Assembly: GCA_016946835.1 (NCBI GenBank)
Contig: JACVTC010000093.1
Span: 388,501-452,500, forward strand
Direction of reading: 5' to 3'
DNA length: 64,000 nucleotides
From: Neocallimastix lanati (nom. inval.)
Lineage: Eukaryota; Neocallimastigomycota; Neocallimastigomycetes; Neocallimastigales; Neocallimastigaceae
Each line of letters begins with the position of its first letter. Position 1 is the stretch's first letter. The translations under genes and the position numbers were made by a program. Shown here piece by piece: positions 26,842 to 41,345 of the stretch. The notes beneath the pieces were generated by a model, which was not told the DNA's origin, ran no database searches, and saw nothing but the letters and a program-made list of their open reading frames with translations.

Positions 26842-27851
26842 TTTAATAATAATGATAATAATAACACACGAATCATAATTGTTACATGAATATATACTTT
26901 TTATAGTATTTTGATAATTTAAAATTTGTTATAGTTGACATTAAATTCATTCATTTTGAAAATAGAAAGGTTAAGTTTTTTTTATGAAGTTTGTAAATTA
27001 AACAATTTTCTTATATAATATGATTATGTTTATTATTTAATAATTATATCTTCTTTAATATATCATTAAGTAGAAAGATTAAATATATCAATTTTTTTTC
27101 TTTTTCTTTTTCTTTTTCTTTTAACTTAATATAAGTAGTATTATAAAATGTCTACTATTATTTTTAACTGTCTTGAAATATGTTGCTAATTTAAATTATG
27201 AATTATTAAATTATATCAAAATTTTACATAATATCCATACATACTAAATCGTATTAGTTTTATATTTTATAATATTAATATATCTATTAGATTATTCACA
27301 TTAATAACATATCCATGAAATTTAGAAATCCTTAGAATTTAATGTTTACACATAACCATTATTACTTTAGTAATGCTATTAATACTATTAATATGATAAT
27401 ATTTCATAAAGACTTCTAAATTTAAGTATAATTATAATAAATTTTTTTTTTCAAATCTTTTTATCATATTTTTAATATTATATCTTTTAAAATTGAATTT
27501 TATATATATTCATTATGAATAAATTATAAATGTGAAATAAAATAGAATTAAAAATTATATAATTAGATTTATTATTATAAATATATAATATCTTTAATCA
27601 ATAATTTAATTTTTATTATTATTATTATTACTAGTATAATTTTAATTTTATTTATTATATTTAAATAAATCTGAAGCATAAATACTTGAATCTCTTAATT
27701 CTTTAACTCATCATGAATATACGTAAATATACAGAATGCATTAATAAATAATGTTTAAAATTTTTTATAAATAAAAAAATAAATATATTACTATTATTAT
27801 TATTATTTTTATTATTATTATTTTCTTTTTTAATTCAAAATTTAATTTAAA

Positions 27852-27884
<33 letters not shown>
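25881..27884. other. Intergenic stretch (PAQR promoter side)
   Basis: No supported gene. Holds the upstream region of the PAQR gene, a TTA run near 26310-26365, an AAT run at 26756-26842, a TTTTTC array near 27100-27121 and ATA/TAT runs. Confidence 0.6.
26756..26842. repeat. AAT triplet microsatellite
   Basis: A run of roughly 28 AAT units with imperfect flanks. Confidence 0.93.
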
Positions 27885-28440
27885 AAGTAATCTTAAATCG
27901 AATACAAATATTACAGGAAAGATTTTAATAATAAAAATCTTGAAATCTGTGGTTATGATAAAAATAATATATATAAACCATAAGAAGATATTCCGTGTAT
28001 TATTTTTAATATAAATCCTTGTAAGAATTGTGAAGATTGTAAAGATAATAAAAAAAGTCATACCATTACTATCACAATTAAGAAGTCAACTATATCAAAG
28101 AAGGCAACTACTACTTCTAAAAAGTCAACTACTTCAGAGAAAGTAACTACTACTTAAACTAGCGTCTTACCTTATCTCGGTGTTACAGTATATGAACCAG
28201 AAAAAGGAATGTGACAATCTAGTCAATGTTGTAGTAAATATGGTTATTATAGTACTAGTAATAAATATTGTGGTAGAGGCCGTCAAAATGAATTTGGTAC
28301 TTTATAATTCATTTTATCATTCTAGCGAATGTGGAAAAGGAATGGGTGTCCATCTGGTAAATGCTGTAGTAAATATGGTTAATGTGGTACAAGTGATGAA
28401 TATATAGAAAATGTAATTAAACATGGGAATATAGAATATA
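27885..28440 (+). pseudogene. Decayed CBM18 chitin-binding protein gene
   Basis: Plus-strand remnants in one main frame read DFNNKNLEICGYDKNNIYKP, stop, EDIPCIIFNINPCKNCEDCK, then a Lys/Ser/Thr linker (KKATTTSKKSTTSEKVTTT), stop, and two CBM18 (hevein-like) modules. Module 1: GM-stop-QSSQCCSKYGYY followed by STSNKYCGRGRQNEFG, with expected cysteines lost. Module 2, after a frame change: ECGKGMG, then CPSGKCCSKYG, stop, CGTSDEY. CBM18 modules bind chitin through the conserved cysteine knot and the SKYGYCGTS segment; the Thr-rich linker is typical of secreted modular proteins. At least four in-frame stops and a frameshift show it is dead. The upstream end is not defined. Confidence 0.85.
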
Positions 28441-30869
<2,429 letters not shown>

Positions 30870-31580
30870 TTAAAATAATTTCATACTAATTTCTAAATAT
30901 ATTAACATTTCCATAATACCTTTATAGTATGTTTTATCTAATTTTAACGATTCTAATATTTCAATTTTAGAACCAGTGTAAAGATAATAAAGTAAAGCAT
31001 TAAAAGCTTTAAGAGATGATACTTCAATTTCAATAATTCCTTGAATATTATCTTCCTTGATTTCTTCAAAAAGTTTGAAGAATGGAAAAGATTGTAGGGA
31101 AAGATATAGTGGATGAACCCAAAATTTTTGGAAAATTAAATTTTCACTTTCGTATGCATGAAGAATAACAGCATCATCTGTCTTTTTATTGAATATAGAA
31201 CTACCATTATTATGTAAATTTTTAATAGCTTCTGAATATGAGATCATTTCACCTTTAATTTCAATACCATTTTTCATAATATTCATATACTTGTTTCTTA
31301 AAATATCTTCTCTAGATGATTGATATTGGTATTGAATTGGACAACTAATAAGAGCTTGTATTTTCATTAATTCTTCATTGGAATATATGAATCTTTCTGA
31401 ATTAAGGAATTTTTCAAAGAAGATTTCATCATAGCTACTTAGTTTGTAATTATTTTTAATGAATTCATATTCCTCATTATTTAAATCATTTTCTACATTA
31501 GTTATAGTATCTTTACACAAGTTAGAAGGAGATAATGGTGGTGATGGTAATTGATCACAAACATCTTCAGTAGAGGCCAT
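30870..31580 (-). CDS. BTB/POZ-like protein, paralog 5 (outer subtype)
   Basis: Intact single-exon gene of 236 residues. QLPSPPLSP is at residues 10-18, followed by SNLCKD, matching SKLCKE of paralog 1. The subtype-specific stretch FFEKFLNSERFIYSNEELMK and ALISCPI replace the DDD-run and LGFPI of paralogs 2-4. The middle block SREDILRNKYMNIMKNGIEI is almost identical to paralog 1. The BTB-like part reads DAVILHAYE, FWVHPLYLSLQSFPFFKLFE, IIEIEVSSL and ALLYYLYTGSKIEILE, ending MKLF. No partner domain, signal peptide or membrane helix. It sits 9 kb from paralog 4, beyond the PAQR gene and the broken CBM18 gene. Confidence 0.82.
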   Translation of the reverse strand: MASTEDVCDQLPSPPLSPSNLCKDTITNVENDLNNEEYEFIKNNYKLSSYDEIFFEKFLNSERFIYSNEELMKIQALISCPIQYQYQSSREDILRNKYMNIMKNGIEIKGEMISYSEAIKNLHNNGSSIFNKKTDDAVILHAYESENLIFQKFWVHPLYLSLQSFPFFKLFEEIKEDNIQGIIEIEVSSLKAFNALLYYLYTGSKIEILESLKLDKTYYKGIMEMLIYLEISMKLF

Positions 31581-31827
31581 TTTCTTTCACTAAATTAATA
31601 AAATAATAATAAAAATATATATTTTAAATCTATAATTATTAAAAATTTTATTTTATAATTAAATTTTATTATATTTAATATTGATTTAATAATCTATTTT
31701 TGTTGAATATGAAAGACAAAAGAAACTTTTTAAGAATAATTTGAATATTTATATATATATTTTTTTAATATATTAAAAAAAAATTTTTTTTGAATATTTT
31801 TATTTATTTTTTTTAATATATAAATTG

Positions 31828-31875
<48 letters not shown>

Positions 31876-31897
31876 ATATTTTTAAATTTTTAATATT

Positions 31898-31947
<50 letters not shown>
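31828..31947. repeat. Pair of ~44-bp poly(A) tracts
   Basis: Two A-runs of about 44 bases are separated by about 32 bases, each preceded by ATTTAAATT- or TATAAATTG-type sequence and linked by a related TTGAATATTTTTAAATTTTT segment, suggesting a local duplication. Confidence 0.85.
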
Positions 31948-31952
<5 letters not shown>

Positions 31953-32141
31953 TAAATAATTATTTAGTAATAAATTAATATATTAATTTACCTGTACATA
32001 TGTTTTAATATAATTTAGTAATAATATATTAAAATAATAATAATAATAAGTTAAAATTTTTTAAAATTAACTTCCATTTGTTATAATTAATCTTACAGTT
32101 TTTAATAGTACATATGTATAAAACATGAAGTATAGAAGATG

Positions 32142-32186
<45 letters not shown>

Positions 32187-33695
32187 TAAACTTTTTAATA
32201 GTATATAGATATAGATATGTTTTTTTTAAATAATAAACCTTTTTAATAGTATATAGATATAGATGTATATTTTTAAATAATTAATAATTTTGATAAATAA
32301 TAAGTTCTAATAAAGGCTATGAAATAATATTTTGAAAATAAAAAAAAAAAAATAAAAAAAAAAAATTCATTCAAACTTATTACGTTAAAAAAAAAAATTC
32401 AAAAAAAAAATTCATTTAAATTTATTATATTAAATAAAAAAAAAATTATTCAAATTTATTGTATTATAAGAATAATATTTTAAATAATTAGGTTTATGCA
32501 ACTTTTTATTAAAACATGAATAAATATTTTCAAATTTGAAGATTCATTGTAAATAATATTTAAAAAAAATAAGTAAAAGTATTATTATATATGCTAATAA
32601 ATAATATTTTTAACTATATTTTAATCATTAATTATTAATTATAAAATTATAAAATAATTTTAATTCATTAAATAGTTAATATAAATATTAATTGAAATAA
32701 TTATTTAAATGCATATTTTTTTTTTTCATTTGTTGGTACTTTTATTTAAATTATATTAAATTGATTAAATATATAATTTTCCTTTTTAATTGAAAATAAA
32801 ATAATATATATATATATTCAAAACAAAACAAAACAAACCAAACTAACCCCCCAAAAAATTAGAATATTTAAATATATAAAAATATACCCTAACCCTATAT
32901 TATTAGTCATAAGTTCATAAAATTTATTTTCCATTAAAAAAAATTCAATTAATTTAAACACAATAGTATAAAATATATTTCAAAAAATAATTTTAATATG
33001 AACATAATATACATATTATATTCATATTTTTTCTTCTTAATTAAATATTTATTTATAATAATCTATTGAATAAAAGTGAAAATTTAATAACTCTTTTTTT
33101 TTATTGTTTTACCTTTTTTATTTTATTTATCAAAAAATAATCAGAGAATTGGTATAATAAAAATAATAATAGTAATTATAAATAAAAAAAGAAATTAATG
33201 AAATTAAACTAGTAATATTTATTCTAAATGAATATAAATATTATATAAAATATAAAATTAAAAATAAATAAATAAGTAAATAATAACTAAATAAATCAAA
33301 TACAATATTAAATCTATGTATAAAAGTATTAATCAATAATACTAATATTAATAATAATTCAATATAATAATTTTATATATTAATTAATTAGTTACTATGA
33401 ATTTAATAGACTATTAAAAATACAAAAGTTTCGTCATACATTAGTTTCTTTAATTAAAATGTAATAAACCTTTTAATTGCATAATGACAAAGAATATTTG
33501 TTTAATTTCGATCAACTTTTTTAAACCTTTGTTTTTTTATATATTTGATTATTATTTTGAATATTTTAATTGTCAGAATAATATAAATGTATTTTCAATT
33601 TAATAAATACTATCATGTGTATATCATTTAAATTTATTATATAATTTATCATATCTACCATCAACAATTACCAATAAATACTAATACTAATACTA

Positions 33696-33769
<74 letters not shown>

Positions 33770-33770
33770 T
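33696..33770. repeat. AAT triplet microsatellite
   Basis: About 25 AAT units preceded by four CTAATA-type units. Confidence 0.93.
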
Positions 33771-34099
33771 AATAACTACTTAATAATTATGCAATATATT
33801 TATTCATTTTCTCTTTTATATTATTATTTAGTTGATTAAAGGGTACTTTAATTTTATATTTTATGTAATTTTATATTATATAAATTTATGTCATCAATTC
33901 TTTAAAATATTTTATACGACTTATTATATTCATATGATATGTATTCTAGTATAAAAGATCAATGTACTATCCACTTCTCTCCTTGCTAACTATAATACTT
34001 AGTATTATAATAATTATTAAATAAACAACATATATTAGATTATAAGTATATTTGACTCTATTCTAATATTCAAAAGTACTTTTAAAAAATTATATATCT

Positions 34100-35045
34100 C
34101 AAGAAAAACAACTTAGCTAAAGACCAACTTCAACAAGTGGAAGTTTCTTAATTAAAGCAATGACAAAACTTATGGTATGAAGGAATTTTTGAAAGCTGAT
34201 ATTATTGGTTATTTAAATGATTAATTCTTTATTTATGTCCAAAAAGGTAATGATGAAACCAGTAGGGACATTACGGACATTATTACCAATTCAAACTTCT
34301 TAATCCCAGTTCAAGAACCTGCTCCTGTTCAAAACAACAATACTGTACAAGCAATTGTAAGCAATAATGTATCAGCGGAAGTAAATAATAATGTTCTAAA
34401 TCCATTATTGTATAATAGAATCAATTAACGAAGAGAGTGAGAAAATTGATGCCAAATTGATAATAAAGATTAGTAAAAATGTTGGCATAAAAGTTCATAA
34501 AAGAGATTAATCGTATAATAAGCAGTTATTGTATTATGGAAAGACTTTAGGGAAAATACAGAAACAATAGTGATGATATGAAATATTAGTTTAAAGGACC
34601 CTAAAGTTTAAAGTAAAGGAACAAAAACGAAGTAATTATAATGTTAAACCAAGGAGAGGAAATAGAAAAATTAAATTAAGTATTACAAATGAAGGGAAAT
34701 TAAAATAACTATATAACATTCTAACAAATGATTATAAAAATATCGTTCAATTCAACTTGAGCAGTAATCAAGATGAATACTTAGAAACTCAAAAAAGAAT
34801 TATCTAGACAAGATCATATGTTGAAAATTGGGGTGACTCTAAAGAAAAAGATGAAGATGATGATCCTATAGATATTGATTCTTTACCATATCCTATATCC
34901 CTCTTAACAAGTCTAATATGAAAGGCATTTCCCATGAGTCGCTTTATATGACAAGCTTCTTTTCGGTGATTTCTTAAACCATCATCGAAGGAGGAACAAC
35001 TACACTAATCCTCTCACATATCAGGTGCTCTCTGCACTATTATTT
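34100..35045 (+). pseudogene. Decayed coding relic, possibly retroelement gag
   Basis: This block is clearly less AT-rich than its surroundings and holds long protein-like patches on the plus strand split by stops and frame changes. Readable pieces include YGMKEFLKADIIGYLND, NDETSRDITDIITNSNFLIP followed by VQEPAPVQNNN, EESEKIDAKLIIKISKNVGI, and ENWGDSKEKDEDDDPIDIDS. The acidic DDDPIDIDS stretch is reminiscent of linkers in fungal Ty3/gypsy gag proteins, but I cannot identify the family securely. It is not functional as read. Confidence 0.4.
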
Positions 35046-35270
35046 GTAAATATATAAAAAAAAATAAAATATTAAAATTATTTTGTAACTAAAAAGACTA
35101 AATAGCTAATATTAATTTATTTATAATAAATAATTAAATATGTGTAATAAAAATAAATAATAAATAATTGAATATAAATAATAAATAATTTAATATAAAT
35201 AATAAGCAATTAATTATAAATAAAAAATAATTATATATATTTTATTTTATTTTTTATAATCTTGTAAAAG

Positions 35271-35391
35271 CTACATTTTCACCCATGCGACAGTTAAGGG
35301 ATATCACCTTGCATCAGAAAATGCGGCGTTTAAATTACATGAATTAATAAACGAAATAATTACAATAATAGGTAATTATAACAAAAAGTAA
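35271..35391 (+). pseudogene. Short coding-like fragment
   Basis: A compact GC-richer patch encodes on the plus strand HATVKGYHLASENAAFKLHE then LINEIITIIGNYNKK before a stop. It may be an exon or a piece of the element that left the relic at 34100-35045. Part of it (TGCATCAGAAAATGCGGCG, 35320-35338) resembles the terminal repeats of the small element at 47911-48208. Not identified. Confidence 0.3.
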
Positions 35392-36309
35392 ATATAGATA
35401 AGTTAATAATCAATAAGATTTTAAATATTTTAGACATTAAAAAAATATTTTCATAGCACTTCATATATTTTGTATATTAAAAAAACTGAATAATTAATAG
35501 ATAATTAATATTTATTTAAAATATAAAAGAATTAAAAATTGAAAAAAGATAATTGATCATATAAAAATATTTAATTATTTATATAGTAATTTATATCACT
35601 TGAATCAGTAGGAATCAATGAAAGAAAGAGTTTTTAAAATTATTATGAACTTAATAATTATTATTTATATATAGAAATAAATATTAATAAAATATTATTG
35701 TAAAAAATTGTTTATGTGTTTGGAAACCTAGATTATATACAAAATAAATAAATATAATAATTACAATTTATGTTTGAAAGCTGTTTTATTATTATTATTA
35801 TTATTATTATTTATTTTTTAATTAATATATAACTCATATATAAATTAATATATAACTCATATATAAATTAATATATAACTCATATACATAATTTTATTTA
35901 AATAAAAATATATTAATTTTTGTTTCATTTTATAACTAAAATGTTAATAGTAATCTATATTTTGTATTAAAATAAAAAATATAGATTTTTATAAGATATA
36001 ATACATTTTTTTTTTAATAACATTCATTGATATTATTAAATTTTGAAGTATATAATATTGAAATTGATATTAATATAATTAAAACTATATCGTATTGATA
36101 TTAATAAATTTGAACCAATGTTAAATGGAATGATTTTAGTTTTAATTAATAAAAAATAATTAAAAATAATTTCTATTAAAATTAATTTAATTATATAATT
36201 TTAATTTAAAAAAAAAAGATAGCAAAATATTAATTTATCATAAATTAATATTTTTATTATTTAAATCAATTTTAAACAATTAAATCATAATTCAACAAAA
36301 TTATTTCTA
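35392..36309. other. Intergenic stretch
   Basis: No supported gene. Contains a repeat of AATTAATATATAACTCATAT (about four copies, 24-bp period, 35818-35890) and A/T-rich filler. Confidence 0.6.
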
Positions 36310-36434
36310 TTATAACAATTTTAAATTAACTCTTTTTCCAAATATCTGTTATTTTTAATTAAAAAATCAATTCTCCTATCGTAATCATTATAAGTTAAGG
36401 ATTCTTCTTTTTTTAATATGTACATTAATTTATA

Positions 36435-36497
<63 letters not shown>

Positions 36498-36765
36498 GAA
36501 AGAGATTATTTAACAAATTATTAAAAGATTCTGATGTGTTATTTAATATATGTTCCATATTATCATAATAATTCAAATTATCAATATCATATTTAAGTAA
36601 ATAGTTATTTTTAATTTATTTTATAAAAATTCTGGAAAAATGTCAAAATTATTTTTTTGGCATATATTTTTAATTTTAATATGAATAGGATTTAATAAAT
36701 GGTAAGTTTGAAATGACTTTACAATAAATATATTATTATTATCCACTTCATTATAACATAATTCC

Positions 36766-36801
<36 letters not shown>

Positions 36802-36965
36802 TTTGTTTTACTAAGGATCTTTTATAATTCTGAACATAATATTTAATATTTATGCTAAGAAAATTAATTTTTGAGGTAATTATATTTATATTTTTTTTAA
36901 TTATAATTTGTTCTTTTCCTCGATTGATTTAACCATTTTCAATATTTATACCTTCTTCCATTTTT
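36310..36965 (-). pseudogene. Internally deleted MULE transposase relic
   Basis: The minus strand is recognisably homologous at the DNA level to the MULE transposase at 57067-58489. For example TTATTAAAAGATTCTGATG here parallels TTATTAAAGGATTCAAAGG there, both followed by a related ATATGTTC(C/A)ATATTAT segment; the NN-x-x-ESFNN region of the transposase is encoded here. Near 36900-36965 the sequence matches the start of that gene (TTGTTCTTTTCC, CTTCTTCCAT), while the FLYWCH and catalytic middle are missing. A 30-plus T-run and a TAT repeat interrupt it. Confidence 0.65.
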
Positions 36966-37629
36966 ATTAAAATTTTTAATTAAAATTTAGAATTATATTT
37001 AACTATGCATGATTTAAAAAGTGTTTATGATATTATTTTATTTTAATTGTTGTAAATAATTTAATATATATTTATCTATTCTAAATAAATTAAAATTATT
37101 ACTCAGTTTTTTTAATTATAAAATTATTTATAATATTATTTATTATTTATATATTTATATAAATATAAATAAAAATATTTAATATTTGTTATTAATATTA
37201 AAGTATTTAATGATATATTATTTATTTATTCATTTCTGAATTAATTAATATTATTTATTGTTGTGGTCTTTTAAGGTTTGAGTTATATAGGTAAGGTTAA
37301 GATGTTTTTATTAATTATAATAATTAAAATTAAAATAATTATTACACACAAAGTTTTATTTAAAATTAATTTATTCATAATATATCTTTAAATAAATAAT
37401 AAATGGTTTTATATTAATATTAATAGCATATAATAATAAAAAATATTTTATTTTTTAAAAGTTATAAAATAAAATATTTATTTAAATATTTAATTATATT
37501 TTTTTTTATTATAAAAGTTATTTATTTTTTCATGCTACTTTATTATTTTTATCAATATTTTACTTTTTTGTACTATTTCACTTAACCTGTTGTAAGTCCT
37601 GAATATATTTATTATTTAAAATAAAATTA

Positions 37630-37830
37630 TGTCTGAAAAAAAAAAATGTTCAAATTTTGAAATTTTTAGAATATCTTTTAAAAAAAAAAACTATTTTAAA
37701 AATTATAATAATTGTCATTAATATAGCAATATGGAATATATAATAAATAATTCATCAGAATCTTTCAATAATTTATATATTAAAAAAAGAAGAATCAAAA
37801 TCAATAAAAATTTTGTAATTAATCGTTAAT
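37630..37830 (+). pseudogene. MULE transposase fragment
   Basis: Plus-strand codons give FEIFRISFKKKNYFKNYNNC, a stop, then NMEYIINNSSESFNNLYIKK. This parallels the FLEYFRKTYLILYDIENW and NIEHITNNAFESFNN region of the MULE gene at 57208-57519. It is a short degenerate piece in opposite orientation to the relic at 36310-36965. Confidence 0.6.
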
Positions 37831-38640
37831 TAAAAATCCATTATTGTTAAAAATTTTTTTTAATATTTCTTAAAAATTTAATTTACAATAATTATTAAAA
37901 TATATCTTTATCATTAAATATTTCTAAATAATTATTTTATTATTATTTATATATTTTTATTAATAACTTTTAATTCTATATCATTAAATTATTAATATTT
38001 TTTTATAGCAAAAATTTTGGTTTATTATTATTTCACATAGAATTTAGATATGAAAGATGTATTTGATAAACTGAATATATCAATGTGTCCACCATATGGA
38101 AAGCATTTGAATAAACATAATGTTATATATATATAATTTCTTATGAGATTATTACTATAATTTCACTAATATTAATTATGATCTTATTATTAAATAAAAT
38201 ATTCTAATTATTAAATTTATTAAAATTATGAAACCTAACATTTTTCTAAATGAAATGATTAAGAATAAATAAATAATAAATAAATAATAAATAAATAATA
38301 AATAAATAAATAATAAATAAATAATAAATAAATAATATATAAATAAAAATAATAAATAATTAATTAATTAAAAAATAAGTAGTTATTTAGATAATTAAAT
38401 CAAAAACAAGTAAAATAATTATCTTTGACATTTATTAAAATTAGTTTATGAATAGTTTTTTTTATTAAATATAGTGTTTATAGAAATATAAATTAAATAA
38501 TTGAAATATTAGTAATTTATTAAAAATAAATAAGTATAAAAAGTATAAAAATCTCCTATTTTTCTATATTTTTATGAAAATAATAATATAAAAAGAATAT
38601 AAAAAGTATAGCTTATGATTGATAAAAATTTTATTTATTA

Positions 38641-38890
38641 AGGTTATTTTTAAAAATATGAAAAGTAAAAGCAGATAATTAATAATAAATTTAATTATTA
38701 AGGCAATTTTTAAAGATATGAAAAGTAAAAACAGATAATTAATAATAAATTTAATTATTAAGGTTATTTTTAAAGATATGAAAAGTAAAAACAGATAATT
38801 AATAATAAATTTAATTATTAAGGTTATTTTTAAAGATATGAAAAGTAATAGCAGATAATTAATAATATATTTAATTATTAAGGTTATTCT
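38641..38890. repeat. Four-copy 60-bp tandem repeat
   Basis: The unit beginning AGGTTATTTTTAAAGATATG recurs at 38641, 38701, 38761 and 38821 with an exact 60-base period and a partial fifth copy. Differences are single bases. Confidence 0.95.
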
Positions 38891-39847
38891 GAAAATATAA
38901 AATTTTAAGTTTTATTTATAATTAATAAATTTTTACTTAAAAAATAAATATTAAATAATCGTAAAGTTTTAAGATTATTTAATATTTATTTTTTAATTTT
39001 AATTTTAAAAATTTATTTCCGGATTCACATTTGAGTGATGATTACTATTTCTCATTATTTATATATTATTAATAATTTTTGATAATATTTTACGGTTTAG
39101 CAAATATATATATATATAAATATTCAATTTTTATTATATAAACTTTTTTATTATTTAAAGCACTAATTAGATATTACTTATATGTAGTTAAAATATATAA
39201 AAACATTTATTCTTAAATGAAGATCTGAAAATGTGTATTAATTATTAAATAATTATAACTTATAAGATATTATTTATATAATATTTTTTTAATATATATT
39301 ATTATAAATTAATTATTAATATTTGCTTGATTCATGTTTTATTATTAACAAAAATTTTAACCTTTTCAAAATCTACTAAATTTATGTTAAATGTAATTAA
39401 ATATTATTAAAATTATTTTTAAATAATAAAAATTTCCATATAAAAAAAAATTAATTATAAAATTAAAATTATAATATTTTTTAACTTATATTATATAATA
39501 CTACTAATTCTACTACTACATATTGGTAATAAATAATAATAATAACGGTAATGATGATAATGTTAATATAAAAATATAATTAACTTTTAAAGAATTATAT
39601 AATAATTATTATTAAATTAATAATAAATAAATAATCGTCATAATTATATATGGAAATGTAAATATACTATAACAATTTTAAAAAATAAATGGAAAAATAT
39701 ATTTAATGTTAAATAAAATAAATATTAAAATGTAAGAAATATTTATTTAAAATTAGTATATGAAAAAAAGTTTTTACATATAATAGAAAATTTTAAAAAT
39801 GTTAAAAATTGAATTTTAAGATTTTATTAAATACTTATAATATTTTT

Positions 39848-39982
39848 CCCATAATATATATGTAATATTATTATTTTAATAAATTTATATATTTTATAAA
39901 GATGATTAGTGAAGTTTATATAAATAATAATATTTATATTATATTTTTAACCTTATTCTTTTATTTTTTATTTTTATTTTAT

Positions 39983-40032
<50 letters not shown>

Positions 40033-40179
40033 TAAAGATAATTAATAAAATTATTATTCCCATAATATATATGTAATATTATTATTTTAATAAATTTATA
40101 TATTTTATAAAGATGATTAGTGAAGTTTATATAAATAATAATATTTATATTATATTTTTAACCTTATTCTTTTATTTTT

Positions 40180-40229
<50 letters not shown>

Positions 40230-40369
40230 TAAAGATAATTAATAAAATTATTATTCCCATAATATATATGTAATATTATTATTTTAATAAATTTATATAT
40301 TTTATAAAGATGATTAGTGAAGTTTATATAAATAATAATATTTATATTATATTTTTAACCTTATTCTTT

Positions 40370-40405
<36 letters not shown>

Positions 40406-40566
40406 TAAAGATAATTAATAAAATTATTATTCCCATAATATATATGTAATATTATTATTTTAATAAATTTATATATTTTATAAAGATGATTAGTGAAGTT
40501 TATATAAATAATAATATTTATATTATATTTTTAACCTTATTCTTTTATTTTTTATTTTTATTTTAT

Positions 40567-40611
<45 letters not shown>

Positions 40612-40637
40612 TAAAGATAATTAATAAAATTATTATT
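39848..40637. repeat. Four-copy ~176-211-bp satellite with poly(T) core
   Basis: Units start CCCATAATATATATGTAATA at about 39848, 40059, 40256 and 40432. Each includes GATGATTAGTGAAGTTTATA, AACCTTATTCTTTTATTTTT, a long T-run and AGTAAAGATAATTAATAAAA. Apart from T-run length the copies are nearly identical, which indicates very recent amplification. Confidence 0.95.
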
Positions 40638-41242
40638 AATTCATATGACATCATTTATATTACCTTTATTTCTTTATTTTTTATATTCACTTTAATACCT
40701 TTTTTTTTTATTAATAGAAATTATTATTATTAAATAAAAGTATACAACATACAACTAAATAATTTAATATTTATTATATAAGTCAATAATTTAATACTAA
40801 CTTAAGAGATAGAATATATGTTTAATACTTATATTACTGATATGAGTATGATATAATTATTATTAGTCAATCATTATAATGATTACTATATAATTCATTG
40901 ATCATATATATAAATGAATTCAATAATAACATTTAAAATTTTAATTTTAATAAACTTAAATTATATATAACTTTATTATTATTACTATTTTTACTTTTAT
41001 TTATTTATTTTTTATTTTTTGATGATATTTAAATTAAATATTATATAATATTATAATTGAATAATACTGGATTTGTAATAAATATAATATCAAGTTTTTA
41101 AATATTTAAAATTTAATACTTGCTTTAATGTAAAATCTAAAGAAAAATAAAATCACATAATAAATAAATATATATATATATATATTTCACTTCTTCAAGA
41201 AATAAAATATTATTATAAAATTGATAAGATTACATTTCAAAA

Positions 41243-41279
41243 ATGTTATTAAATATTATACTAATACACTTATATTATG
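41243..41279 (+). other. Probable first coding exon (leader) of the GPCR chimera
   Basis: ATG TTA TTA opens a hydrophobic leader (MLLNIILIHLYY) that ends at a plausible GTAATT donor (41280). The intron would run to CAG at 41345. The joined frame is off by one base; one A fewer in the A5 run at 41346-41350 would connect it to NIKLFDIFQYILYIALTYE, completing a signal-peptide-like hydrophobic start. This is inference from reading frames only. Confidence 0.45.
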
Positions 41280-41345
41280 GTAATTGTACAATAGATAATT
41301 TAAAATTTTTTCATTATTATTAGTTTTTTTATTTTCTTTTGACAG

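Larger units (their letters stand above)
31581..34099. other. Intergenic stretch rich in A-runs
   Basis: No supported gene. It contains two A-runs of about 44 bases (31828-31871, 31904-31947), another at about 32150-32182, a two-copy repeat near 32186-32280 (core TTTTTAATAGTATATAGATA), and an AAT run at 33696-33770. Confidence 0.6.
37831..41242. other. Repeat-dominated interval
   Basis: No supported gene. It contains AAATAAATAAT arrays at about 38265-38345, a 60-bp tandem repeat at 38641-38890, the ~200-bp satellite at 39848-40637, and A/T-rich filler up to the GPCR gene. Confidence 0.6.

Noticed and set aside
32884-32896. CCCTAACCCT resembling an interstitial telomere repeat
   Set aside because: Fewer than two full units, and isolated CCCTAA also occurs elsewhere; not enough for a telomeric tract.
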